Shown here in pieces: positions 1 to 8,586 of a stretch of DNA of 64,000 nucleotides (positions are counted from its first letter, which is position 1; the number at the start of each line of letters is the position of its first letter). Made by a program: the position numbers and the translations under genes. The DNA comes from Candidatus Poseidoniaceae archaeon (lineage in GTDB: Archaea > Thermoplasmatota > Poseidoniia > Poseidoniales > Poseidoniaceae): contig JASLKG010000005.1 of NCBI GenBank assembly GCA_030747695.1, positions 150,599 through 214,598 on the forward strand, read 5' to 3'. A model generated the notes under the pieces. The model was not told the DNA's origin. It saw nothing but the letters and a program-made list of their open reading frames with translations, and ran no database searches.

Positions 1-1904
1 GACACAGTACCGTTTGTCATTTCTTCATCTCCAAGAATTAACATATATGCCGGTTGAAATTTCCTATGCATTCTAATTTTTTTGCCTATTGTATCATCTC
101 CATCATCAATATTTACGCGAATCCCTGCAGACTTCAGAGCGCTGACAACTTTTCTTCCGTATTCGATTTGTTTTTCAGAAATAGTGAGGACATGTACTTG
201 AGTTGGTGAAAGCCAAGTAGGAAACTTACCAGCAAAATGTTCGATAAGTACACCACAGAATCTTTCCATAGAGCCAAATGGTGCACGGTGTATCATAACA
301 GGGCGGTGTAGTTCTCCATCATTTCCTTTGTATTGAAGATTAAATCGCTCAGGGAGATTGTAATCTACTTGTACTGTACCTAATTGCCATTCTCTTCCTA
401 TGACATCTTTGACAACGAAATCTATTTTCGGGCCATAGAATGCAGCTTCTCCAGGCTCTTCAGACCAATTAACTCCCAAACTTGAAGCAGCAGAACGACA
501 TGCTTCTTCTGCCCTATCCCATTTGTCTACTTCTCCAACATATTTGGTTGAATCAGGATCTCTCAATCCCACCCTGACGCGATAATCATGCATACCAAGA
601 GCCCCGAAAATCACCTGCACCAATTCAATGCAGCCGAGAACTTCGTTTGCTATTTGATCTTCAGTTACAAATAAATGGGCATCATCTTGAGTAAATCCAC
701 GAACTCTTGTCATGCCACTGATTTCACCAGATTGCTCCCATCGATATACAGTTCCAAATTCTGCAAGACGTAAAGGTAAATCTCGATACGATCTTGCTTG
801 GGATGCATAAATCTTGATGTGATGAGGGCAATTCATTGGCTTGAGCATATATCCTTCAATATCACCAGTAGACATCATATTCGATAGTTCATCACAACTA
901 CACCCCTCGTCAGCCAGTTTCTTCATCATGTCTTTTTCTACAAGTGGAGGATATTGTGACTCTTGGTAATAGGGAAAGTGTCCACTAATACGGTATAGAT
1001 CCAATTTGCCTATATGGGGAGTGAATACTTGATTGTAACCCTGTCTTGTAAGATGTTCTGAAATGAATTGTTGTAATTCATTTCGTATGATTGAACCTCT
1101 TGGAGTCCATAGAATCAGGCCTTGTCCAACATCTTCATCGACATAGAATAATTGTAGATCCTTTCCAAGTTTACGATGGTCCCGTCTTTTCGCTTCTTCT
1201 AGCGCGGAAAGAGTTTGTTTTAAGGCATCTTTTGTTGGCTCTATGATTCCATATATGCGCGTTAATTGTTCCCGGGATTGGTCACCTCTCCAAAATGCAG
1301 AGGAGACAGAGGTAAGGCGCACATGCATCAACTTTGCAGTCGAATGAACATGGGGTCCTAGACACAAATCATACCAGTCACCTTGACGGTAGATTGTTGA
1401 TCCAGAACCTTCATCTAACTTATCGTTAATGATTTCTATTTTGTATGGATTTGAAGAAAATAGATCTATCAATTCAGATTCAGAACATTCAATCCTTTCT
1501 ACAGTTTGATTTTTTCTGGCAATTTCATGCATCTTCTTTTGCACAATCTTCATTTCTGCTTCTCCAAAATCATCTAAACCCGCAAAATCATAGTAAAACC
1601 CTCTATCAATTGCAGGGCCAATTGTTGGATTTGCATTTGGATATAATTGACTTACAGCCTGTGCTAATAGGTGAGCTGCAGAGTGTCGAAGTATGTGTAT
1701 ACCTTCCTCACTAAAACCGGAGATTCCAGTAACAGAGCAACTTTCTGTAAGGATATGCGAAAAATCAACCTCCATCCCATCAACATTGGCAGCCACGCAA
1801 TCATGCTTTCTACCTTCAATATCAATTACTATTTCACCAGCTGTGATGCCTGTAGCATATTCGTTAACCGAACCATCTGGGAGAGTGATATTGATCATGC
1901 TCAT
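1..1904 (-). CDS. thrS: Threonyl-tRNA synthetase, C-terminus cut by window edge
   Basis: Charges tRNA-Thr with threonine in the cytoplasm. Reading leftward from the ATG at 1904, the protein shows a TGS-like N-terminus, then an HSAAH stretch (HxxxH) and a GPHVHST stretch that mark the bacterial N2 editing domain. The class II core follows: zinc/substrate residues in MNCPHH, DDAH and MIHRAPFG, and motif 2 in the FGTVYRWEQSG region. The visible part ends inside the anticodon-binding domain at the LILGDEE stretch, so roughly 50 residues lie outside the window. A GGAGG lies 7 nt upstream of the ATG. Many Euryarchaeota carry an archaeal DTD-like editing domain instead, so this is the bacterial-type architecture. 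Function is certain; transfer from bacteria is inferred. Confidence 0.97.
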   Translation of the reverse strand, partial: MSMINITLPDGSVNEYATGITAGEIVIDIEGRKHDCVAANVDGMEVDFSHILTESCSVTGISGFSEEGIHILRHSAAHLLAQAVSQLYPNANPTIGPAIDRGFYYDFAGLDDFGEAEMKIVQKKMHEIARKNQTVERIECSESELIDLFSSNPYKIEIINDKLDEGSGSTIYRQGDWYDLCLGPHVHSTAKLMHVRLTSVSSAFWRGDQSREQLTRIYGIIEPTKDALKQTLSALEEAKRRDHRKLGKDLQLFYVDEDVGQGLILWTPRGSIIRNELQQFISEHLTRQGYNQVFTPHIGKLDLYRISGHFPYYQESQYPPLVEKDMMKKLADEGCSCDELSNMMSTGDIEGYMLKPMNCPHHIKIYASQARSYRDLPLRLAEFGTVYRWEQSGEISGMTRVRGFTQDDAHLFVTEDQIANEVLGCIELVQVIFGALGMHDYRVRVGLRDPDSTKYVGEVDKWDRAEEACRSAASSLGVNWSEEPGEAAFYGPKIDFVVKDVIGREWQLGTVQVDYNLPERFNLQYKGNDGELHRPVMIHRAPFGSMERFCGVLIEHFAGKFPTWLSPTQVHVLTISEKQIEYGRKVVSALKSAGIRVNIDDGDDTIGKKIRMHRKFQPAYMLILGDEEMTNGTV

Positions 1905-1915
1905 GGGTGCGCCTC

Positions 1916-1932
1916 CGCCCCCTACGGGGGCG
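1916..1932 (-). promoter_or_regulatory. GC-rich 7-bp hairpin in the thrS leader
   Basis: Perfect inverted repeat: CGCCCCC and GGGGGCG around a 3-nt loop, reading CCCGTAGGG at its centre on the thrS sense strand. It abuts the thrS ribosome-binding GGAGG. A T-run follows only on the + strand, where no gene ends, so a + strand terminator role is unlikely. It may be a leader structure or a processing site between the upstream small gene and thrS. Similar hairpins occur at 34746 and 60630. Confidence 0.6.
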
Positions 1933-1949
1933 TTTTTACATTTCAACCC

Positions 1950-2222
1950 TCACCATTCAACATCGAAGTCATCCCCATCTTTTGATGATAATCGTTCAAC
2001 GACATTGGCATTTTTCTTTTCTATTTTAGGAGTGGTATTCTTTTTTGCGGACATAACGATTTGTGAGCGTTTTTCAACGATATCCCTCTGGCCTCTAAAG
2101 GCTGGTTTTTCATGTATGGGGCCTTCCGATTTTTTCAAAGATTTCTCAGAAGTTTTCTTCTCATTTTCGTATTGGTTGTCCCAAGCCCCTTCGAAACTCA
2201 AATCATCAGTTTTGCGCTCCAT
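1950..2222 (-). CDS. Small charged protein upstream of thrS
   Basis: A 90-residue protein I do not recognise. It is hydrophilic and lysine/glutamate-rich, with no membrane segment or cysteine pair. The C-terminus ends in an acidic DGDDFDVEW stretch. It is co-directional with thrS and ends about 45 nt before the thrS start, so the two may be co-transcribed. A competing longer reading frame exists on the + strand (1693-2238), but it overlaps thrS antisense and has a less plausible composition. The gene could be a disordered nucleic-acid or translation accessory protein; that is only a guess. Confidence 0.5.
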   Translation of the reverse strand: MERKTDDLSFEGAWDNQYENEKKTSEKSLKKSEGPIHEKPAFRGQRDIVEKRSQIVMSAKKNTTPKIEKKNANVVERLSSKDGDDFDVEW

Positions 2223-2286
2223 GAACAGGCCTTGTTAGCCGTAATACATAATCGGTTTGATGTATCGTGAGTGTTTCGAATAGAAC

Positions 2287-3390
2287 ATGCGCATCGCGGT
2301 GATGGTCAATCCTGATGCTGGTCTAGGTGGTAGATTAGGTTTCAAAGGGAGTGATGGCAGGGCTGCTGAAGCGAGAGCTGCTGGTGCTGAAGATAGATCG
2401 GGACCAAGAATGAAGATATGTTTGCAACACCTTAGTGATTTAGCAAGAAAACCGATCGAAATAATTGCATGGGAAGGTAGAATGGGAGGGGATTGGATTC
2501 CTATGGAATATACATCTACAGGAGTAACTCCAGAAGTTACTTCAGCAGAGAGTACAGCACAATTTATTGAAACTCATAGCCCTGATTTATTTCTTTATGC
2601 AGGGGGAGATGGAACTACAAGAGATATTGTAGAATCCCTTGATGGTAGAGAGATACCACTTGTAGGAGTCCCTGGTGGCGTAAAAATGCATAGTGGATGT
2701 TTTGCAACAACTCCAAAAGCAGCCGCTGAAGTGGTGTATGCTTACGTTGTTGGTGATTTGATGATTGCTAGAACAGAAGTTATGGATTTGGATGAAGAAG
2801 TATATTTGAAAGGCGAATGGAAAGTCAAGATGTATGGTGAAGCATTTACTCCTGCCAGTCCGAGATGGATGCAAGGCGCCAAGGAACAAGTACAACGTGA
2901 ATCAGAATCAGAAACCTTGGAAGCAATGGCAATGCATATTGGCAATTTGCTTGAGGAAGACCCCACTTTGATGATAGTGTGGGGTAGTGGAGGAACATTA
3001 CGTCAAATGTGTCTAGAACTTGGTTTTGAATCTACATTGTTGGGTATAGATATACAAAGTTCCGGGGAGATGTATTTAGATTTAAATGAAAAAAGATTGC
3101 TTGAGAAAATAAGTTCACATAAAGGAAAAGTCATATTATTATTGTCTCCAATGGGGGGGCAGGGATTTTTGATTGGACGTGGCAATTTACAACTTTCTCC
3201 AGAAGTAATTAGAGAGATTGGTATTGAAAATATTCTAGGCATTGCAACACCAGCAAAGTTACTCGGACTTTCAGAGGTTAGAATTGATACTGGAAACGAG
3301 GGTCTTGATGATGAAATTCGTGCTAAGCGTTACATAAAACTCCTTCAAGGATATCGAACAACTCGTGTGATTCGCGTCGCAGATGATTGA
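2287..3390 (+). CDS. ATP-NAD kinase / AcoX family protein
   Basis: A 367-residue predicted kinase of the NAD kinase-like superfamily (COG3199-type). The N-terminus MRIAVMVNPDAGLGGRLGFKGSDG is typical. The diagnostic GGDGTTRD motif lies at about residues 105-112, followed by GVPGGVKMHSG and later a WGSGGT-like glycine loop. In this family the GGDGT motif binds ATP or NAD. The likely reaction is NAD phosphorylation, but the AcoX clade is poorly characterised, so the substrate is unproven. It lies divergently to the 1950-2222 gene and converges on CTP synthase with a 4-nt gap. Confidence 0.88.
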   Translation: MRIAVMVNPDAGLGGRLGFKGSDGRAAEARAAGAEDRSGPRMKICLQHLSDLARKPIEIIAWEGRMGGDWIPMEYTSTGVTPEVTSAESTAQFIETHSPDLFLYAGGDGTTRDIVESLDGREIPLVGVPGGVKMHSGCFATTPKAAAEVVYAYVVGDLMIARTEVMDLDEEVYLKGEWKVKMYGEAFTPASPRWMQGAKEQVQRESESETLEAMAMHIGNLLEEDPTLMIVWGSGGTLRQMCLELGFESTLLGIDIQSSGEMYLDLNEKRLLEKISSHKGKVILLLSPMGGQGFLIGRGNLQLSPEVIREIGIENILGIATPAKLLGLSEVRIDTGNEGLDDEIRAKRYIKLLQGYRTTRVIRVADD

Positions 3391-3394
3391 CTGT

Positions 3395-5011
3395 TCAAAT
3401 TTGTTTGCCAGTGGCTGCCATTAACAATCCAAGGAAAGGAGGACTTGGCCTCTCAGGTCTGCTTTTGAATTCAGGATGATATTGAACTCCTACATAGTAA
3501 GGGTGACCTTCTAATTCAAAGATTTCACAACGTTGCCCTGTCTCATCCTTCCCCACAAAAATCAATCCAGCATCTTCAATTTGTTTTATCAAATCAGGAT
3601 TTACTTCATATCTATGACGATGCCTTTCATCAACTTGTTCAACCCCATTGTATAATCGTTTAATCATGCACTCATTTACTTGGAAATTGGTTGGCCTACT
3701 ACCTAAGCGCATTGTACCTCCAAGGTGCGTTTTTGAAATTTCAGGCATGAAAATGACTGCTGGATGGGGCGTATTTTCATCAAATTCTGTCGAGTTTGCA
3801 TTTTCCATTCCTAAGACATTACGACAAAATTCAATGGTTGCAACTTGTAATCCAAGACAAATTCCTAGATATGGAATATTGTTTGTTCTGGCATATTCAG
3901 CAGCTAATATTTTACCTTCTATTCCACGATCACCAAACCCTCCAGGAACTAATATACCATTTGCTGCGCGCAAAGTATTCCAATCTTCATGTTCTTGATT
4001 TTCTAAATTACTAGCTTCAATCCAATCAATGACTAATGTCCTATTTACTGAATATGAAGCATGTTGCAAACTTTTGATTACAGAGAGGTATGAATCAGTT
4101 AACCCAGTATATTTCCCAACCATTGCAATATGAATATCTTGACCCAAATTGTCAACACGGTCTGCCATCTTCTCCCATCGAGGAATAAGGTCTGTAGCAT
4201 TACAATTGATTTCTAATGCTTGACATATTCCTTGGTCTTTGAGCATTAATGGAACTCGGTAAATGTTTGAAACATCATGTGCACTCATTACAGAATTTGG
4301 AGAAACATGGCAGAATGCTGCAAGTTTTTCGCGGGTTTCTTTAGTCAAAGGAGATTGAGAACGACAAACTAAGACATCTGGACTTATACCAAGGCCCCTT
4401 AATTCTTTGACAGTATGCTGTGTTGGTTTTGTTTTTTGTTCACCAACTGGTCCCATGACAGGAACAAGTGAAACATGAACAAAGCAAATATTTTCTCTTC
4501 CAACTCTAAACTGAAATTGACGCAATGCTTCGATAAAGGGTGCACTTTCAATATCGCCAACAGTTCCGCCTAATTCAATTACACATGCTTCGGGTTCAAG
4601 GCCACTGCCATCTGCAGGTTGCTTTGAAACATTTTCAATCCAATCTTGAACGGAATCTGTAATATGAGGAATCACTTGAACAGTTTTACCAAGATAATCT
4701 CCACGGCGTTCAGCTTCAATTACTCTTGAATAGATTTTTCCAGTAGTGATATTGTTGTCACGGAAAAGATTCAGATCACAGAACCGTTCGTAGTTTCCTA
4801 AGTCAAGATCGGCTTCGCCACCATCGTCGAGAACGAAAACTTCCCCATGTTCGAAAGGAGACATTGTCCCAGCATCACTGTTTAGATAGGGATCAATTTT
4901 GATTGCAGTGACTCGCAATCCAGCACTTTTCAATAAAACTCCAATGCTGGAAGCAGTGACGCCTTTACCTAGTCCGCTGAGAACTCCGCCGGAGACGACT
5001 ACGTACTTCAT
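3395..5011 (-). CDS. pyrG: CTP synthase
   Basis: Converts UTP to CTP using ATP and glutamine. The N-terminal synthetase domain opens with a P-loop-like [11 protein letters not shown] at residues 7-17. The C-terminal class I glutamine amidotransferase domain has the GICLGLQ nucleophile elbow near residue 382 and a YHPEF His-Glu pair near residue 512. I place the start at the ATG at 5011, which gives the usual N-terminus [10 protein letters not shown] and follows a GAAGGGT. A 14-residue extension to a TTG at 5053 is possible but is not conserved in the family. The length of 538 residues is normal. Confidence 0.97.
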   Translation of the reverse strand: MKYVVVSGGVLSGLGKGVTASSIGVLLKSAGLRVTAIKIDPYLNSDAGTMSPFEHGEVFVLDDGGEADLDLGNYERFCDLNLFRDNNITTGKIYSRVIEAERRGDYLGKTVQVIPHITDSVQDWIENVSKQPADGSGLEPEACVIELGGTVGDIESAPFIEALRQFQFRVGRENICFVHVSLVPVMGPVGEQKTKPTQHTVKELRGLGISPDVLVCRSQSPLTKETREKLAAFCHVSPNSVMSAHDVSNIYRVPLMLKDQGICQALEINCNATDLIPRWEKMADRVDNLGQDIHIAMVGKYTGLTDSYLSVIKSLQHASYSVNRTLVIDWIEASNLENQEHEDWNTLRAANGILVPGGFGDRGIEGKILAAEYARTNNIPYLGICLGLQVATIEFCRNVLGMENANSTEFDENTPHPAVIFMPEISKTHLGGTMRLGSRPTNFQVNECMIKRLYNGVEQVDERHRHRYEVNPDLIKQIEDAGLIFVGKDETGQRCEIFELEGHPYYVGVQYHPEFKSRPERPSPPFLGLLMAATGKQI

Positions 5012-5080
5012 ACCCTTCAACGGGCTTTGAGGCCGTCGCGCCTCCCATTTCAATATTCCCCGTATTTCAATAAATCAGAA

Positions 5081-6178
5081 TTAGGGGAAATCTAGTATAA
5101 TCTTACCACATTGCCCATTCTTGGAAAGCCTCATGGCATCTTGAAAATCCTTCCAGTTTATTCTGTGAGTGACAATGGTTTCAATATCAATTTCATTACG
5201 AGATAGTAAATCTTCCATTATATCCCAAGTAGACCACATTTTGCGTCCATTAATTCCTTTCAAGTGCAAATATCGGAATACTAAATCATTCATTGGTACA
5301 GGAGGATTTGGATTTCCATATACTGAAAGTACATTCAGATATCCTCCCATTCTTGTTGAATGTATGGCATTCGATAAAGCAGCAGTTGAACCTGAGAATT
5401 CGCAGGAATTATCTACTCCTCTGCCTTCTGTCGCAGATAGTATTTCAGCAATTATGTCGTGAGATTTTCCTAAGACCATATCTGCTCCCAATTTTTTTGC
5501 TAAATCCATACGGTACTCATTTTCCCAATCAATGGCAATAATCATCTTGGCACCTAAAGCCTTAGCAGCATTTACAGCAAATAAACCGATAGGTCCTAAA
5601 CCATGTATCGCAATAGTTGAGCCTTCGATTGGCCCTCCCGTTAGCGTGTGAATCGCATTACCTAATGGATCTTGTATTGAACCATATCCTGGTTCCAAGC
5701 CTTCTGGCGTTGTTCTTGCATTTGTTGCTTGGATTGTAAAATAGGGTGCAAACGCTCCATTTGTATGAACTCCAAAGATGGAGCCATTTTCACAAATATG
5801 TGCATTCCCTTCTTTGCAACGCTGGCAAGTCCAATCTGCTAAATGACATTCAATCGAAACTAATTGACCTAGTTTATGTGAAGTTACATTACTTCCCAAA
5901 CCAACAATGGTACCACACGTTTCATGACCCGTAATAGTTCCTAATGGCACTTCTTGTTTACTCCATTCATCCCAGTGCCATATATGGAGATCTGTGCCAC
6001 AAATGCTTGTTGAAGTAGTTTTCACCAATATTTCATTTGGTCCGGGATTGGGAACTGGGTGTTCAATTAATTCAAAACCATCGGGTTCATTTCGGACCTT
6101 GGTCCATGCTAACATGGTAGATGGGAGGTCCGACATGTTACTACCGACTAACAAAGCCGTTCTTGAGCATTGGCTCAT
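5081..6178 (-). CDS. tdh: L-threonine 3-dehydrogenase-like zinc alcohol dehydrogenase
   Basis: A medium-chain zinc dehydrogenase most like threonine dehydrogenase, which oxidises threonine to 2-amino-3-ketobutyrate with NAD+. It has the catalytic-zinc motif SICGTDLHIW, then GHE, the QDPLGNAIHT segment typical of TDH, and a Rossmann GLGPIG. The structural zinc lobe reads D-x2-C-x2-C-x7-C; the first of the four usual cysteines is Asp. The start overlaps the thermosome stop by 4 nt (ATGA), suggesting coupling. Family N-termini suggest an internal start (Met15 or Met22) is also possible. Sorbitol or glucose dehydrogenase relatives are the alternative. Confidence 0.85.
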   Translation of the reverse strand: MSQCSRTALLVGSNMSDLPSTMLAWTKVRNEPDGFELIEHPVPNPGPNEILVKTTSTSICGTDLHIWHWDEWSKQEVPLGTITGHETCGTIVGLGSNVTSHKLGQLVSIECHLADWTCQRCKEGNAHICENGSIFGVHTNGAFAPYFTIQATNARTTPEGLEPGYGSIQDPLGNAIHTLTGGPIEGSTIAIHGLGPIGLFAVNAAKALGAKMIIAIDWENEYRMDLAKKLGADMVLGKSHDIIAEILSATEGRGVDNSCEFSGSTAALSNAIHSTRMGGYLNVLSVYGNPNPPVPMNDLVFRYLHLKGINGRKMWSTWDIMEDLLSRNEIDIETIVTHRINWKDFQDAMRLSKNGQCGKIILDFP

Positions 6179-7764
6179 TCGGAGCCCATGCCAGAAAGCC
6201 GTTCTTGGACCTCATCAGGAACTTCTGCATCTATTTGAGCCCAAAGAACATCATCAATACGCAAGATGCTAATTGCTGCATCTGTAGCTCCAGATATTGC
6301 TTGTCTTGTTATTGTAGCAGGCTCTAAAACCCCTCTTTCTATTACGCATGATGGCTTTCCAGAAATCAAGTCGAGACCCATGTTGTCCCCATGTTTTGTT
6401 TGTGAAGCAGTAAGTACAAGTAGAGAATCAATTGGATCATATCCTGCATTTGCAGCTAGAGTTCTTGGTATAGATTCCAATCCATCAGCCCATGCTTCAA
6501 TGGCAAGTTGTTCACGTCCAGGAACACCTTCCGCAAATCTTCTCATTTTTCTAGCAAGTGCAACTTGTGTTGCACCAGCTCCTGGTAACAATATAGGTTT
6601 TTCAAGCAATTGACAAGCAACACCCAGAGCATCATCAAAGCATCTTTGAATTTCATCAAGGATTTCTGTGGTACTACCACGTACAATCAAAGTAGCACCT
6701 CCATTTTCAGCACCGAGTATCCAGTAGTTTACACCCCCACGTAATTCTTCACGTGTATATTTGAAATCACCCAAATCCTCCTTTGTAGCATGGCCAACAT
6801 TACGAACAATCTTTGCCCCACACGAAGAAGCTAGCAATTCTAAATCACTTCGTTCAACTCTTCGATATGCAAGAATCCCAGTATCCGCAAGGATTTGCCT
6901 TACTTCTTCATCGACGCCTTCGTTGAGAACAAGAATATCACAACCGATTTCAATTATATTATCAATTTGTTTTCTCAGAGTCTTTGACTCAGATTCTCTG
7001 AACTGATCCAGCATACCAGTTGATGTAATCTTTAATTTAGCATCAAGATTTGGTTTTCGCCTTTCAATTCCCCCATCAATCAGCAATATTTTCCCTGGTC
7101 CAAAGCGATCAGGCATCTCTGAATGGATTTTATTTTTGGCAATAGCCAGCCCAGCAATTAGTTGCGAATCCAATGCCGAACCTCCGTTTTGCTGGATTAT
7201 CTTTACGCGCGTGGGATCAGCACGCCTGTCATCAAAAATACTCTCTGCAGAAGTAATCGCCATCATTGCGATATGTTCTATAATCTTGGAATTTAATTTA
7301 CCAGATAAAGATGTTTTAACAGCCTCAATAATTTGTTCTTTTGATGCAGTAATTCCTATTGAATCAATGATTTTTATTGCTTCATTATTTGCTTGTGCAA
7401 AACCGCGTGCAATAGTGGCTGGATGGACCCCCTGCCGCACAAGCTCCCATGCGTTTCTCAGCATTTCGGAACAAAAAATCACAGTCGATGTAGTGCCATC
7501 TCTAGCAACACGATCTTGAACTGATGAAGCATTAATAATCATACGAGCAGCAGGGTGTTCTACTTTTGCAGATTCAAGTACAGTTACTCCGTCATTGGTT
7601 ACCAAGTTACGTCCTTCATCATCTACTAACAATTTGTCTAGACCTTTGGGCCCAAGAGTTGATTTCACGGCACCTGATAATGCAATAGCGGCTTGAACAT
7701 TTTTTCTTAAAGCGTCCCTTCCACTTGTTCTTTCGGTGGATTCCAATATGGTTTCCTCCGCCAT
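6175..7764 (-). CDS. Thermosome subunit (group II chaperonin)
   Basis: A cytosolic ATP-dependent protein-folding ring subunit, 529 residues, about the family length. The N-terminal equatorial domain shows STLGPKGLDKLLV, the nucleotide loop NDGVTVL, and RDGTTSTVIF. The apical domain lies in the middle, and the second equatorial half has LLPGAGATQVALA, then AWADGLESIPRTLAANAG. The C-terminus is short (ERLSGMGSE) and lacks the GGM repeats of some homologues. It is divergently arranged from the heat-shock-like gene at 7860, placing chaperones on both sides of one promoter region. Confidence 0.97.
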   Translation of the reverse strand: MAEETILESTERTSGRDALRKNVQAAIALSGAVKSTLGPKGLDKLLVDDEGRNLVTNDGVTVLESAKVEHPAARMIINASSVQDRVARDGTTSTVIFCSEMLRNAWELVRQGVHPATIARGFAQANNEAIKIIDSIGITASKEQIIEAVKTSLSGKLNSKIIEHIAMMAITSAESIFDDRRADPTRVKIIQQNGGSALDSQLIAGLAIAKNKIHSEMPDRFGPGKILLIDGGIERRKPNLDAKLKITSTGMLDQFRESESKTLRKQIDNIIEIGCDILVLNEGVDEEVRQILADTGILAYRRVERSDLELLASSCGAKIVRNVGHATKEDLGDFKYTREELRGGVNYWILGAENGGATLIVRGSTTEILDEIQRCFDDALGVACQLLEKPILLPGAGATQVALARKMRRFAEGVPGREQLAIEAWADGLESIPRTLAANAGYDPIDSLLVLTASQTKHGDNMGLDLISGKPSCVIERGVLEPATITRQAISGATDAAISILRIDDVLWAQIDAEVPDEVQERLSGMGSE

Positions 7765-7859
7765 GAATCTCCGAATCGTGTGCTTATCTTGAGCGTTTGG
7801 TTGATATATGACTACTGTGTGCGACTATACAACCGATGGTTAACTAGTGGGGAAAACGC
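7765..7859. promoter_or_regulatory. Divergent promoter region between chaperone genes
   Basis: A 95-bp spacer between the thermosome and the 7860 gene. A TATA-like GATATATGA at about 7803-7810 is the only good box and could serve either direction. The spacing to the 7860 start (about 50 bp) fits a short-leader transcript. No clear heat-shock operator could be recognised by eye. Confidence 0.35.
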
Positions 7860-8564
7860 ATGCCTGAAGATTGGGAAGAGAAAATGCTGGAACAAATGGC
7901 AGACATGTTCAAAAACATGGGCATGAGTATAGATATCGAACAATTAAGGACATTAATGAATCAATTTCGTGGCCAATTTGATGCTATGGGAATAGATCCA
8001 GAACGGCTTTCTAAAGGAGATGTAAATTTCAATTTCGATATCTCTAATTTGATGAAATTATTTCAGTCAGGGATGCCCATGGATGAAATGCTTTCCAATA
8101 TGGGTGTTGATGTAAAGGTGGACGCTTCTCCTGCAGTAATAGATATCGAGGATGAAAAACCCATAAGTGACATTTTGAAACTTCCAGCAGACGATATATT
8201 TCTCTCAGGATGGAACATGTCAATCACTGTAGATGTTTCAACTAGAACACAACTTGAAGAAATTGAAGTTGCATTATCAAGCGGAGGTGAAGTAATTCAG
8301 GTTTTGATTGATCCGAGTGAACCTCCCTTGGCTCAGATCGAGTTGCCGCATCAATGTGATGATGTAGTTGATTGGTCACTCAACAATGGAATACTAGACA
8401 TAACACTCAAGTTATCTCCACAAGGCTCTGCTATTAGTGAACAAAAATTAGACCTGGATAACGGTGTTGAAGATGATTATTCTCCATCACTTTCCGATGT
8501 TAGTTTAGATATGGCTGATGACGAAGATGATAATGATGAAGATGGAGGAATCCCAATCCTCTGA
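7860..8564 (+). CDS. Acidic protein upstream of dnaK, possibly small heat-shock-like
   Basis: A 234-residue protein I cannot assign firmly. The N-terminal about 100 residues are methionine-rich and predicted helical. The central part (about 115-190) alternates hydrophobic residues like a beta-sandwich and ends with [10 protein letters not shown], resembling the last strands of an alpha-crystallin domain. The C-terminus is strongly acidic ([11 protein letters not shown]) and ends in GIPIL, reminiscent of the I-x-I/V tail of small heat-shock proteins. It is 22 nt upstream of dnaK and divergent to the thermosome. The small heat-shock assignment is inference from weak pattern and context. Confidence 0.6.
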   Translation: MPEDWEEKMLEQMADMFKNMGMSIDIEQLRTLMNQFRGQFDAMGIDPERLSKGDVNFNFDISNLMKLFQSGMPMDEMLSNMGVDVKVDASPAVIDIEDEKPISDILKLPADDIFLSGWNMSITVDVSTRTQLEEIEVALSSGGEVIQVLIDPSEPPLAQIELPHQCDDVVDWSLNNGILDITLKLSPQGSAISEQKLDLDNGVEDDYSPSLSDVSLDMADDEDDNDEDGGIPIL

Positions 8565-8586
8565 ATTGGGTAATGGATGTGAAAAT

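Noticed and set aside
1693-2238. A 181-codon open frame on the + strand over the thrS start and the 90-residue gene
   Set aside because: It runs antisense into the conserved thrS start and has a biased Ser/Pro/Phe composition typical of shadow frames.
5012-5053. N-terminal extension of CTP synthase to a TTG at 5053
   Set aside because: Family proteins start at MKYVVVSGG and the ATG at 5011 has a purine-rich leader.
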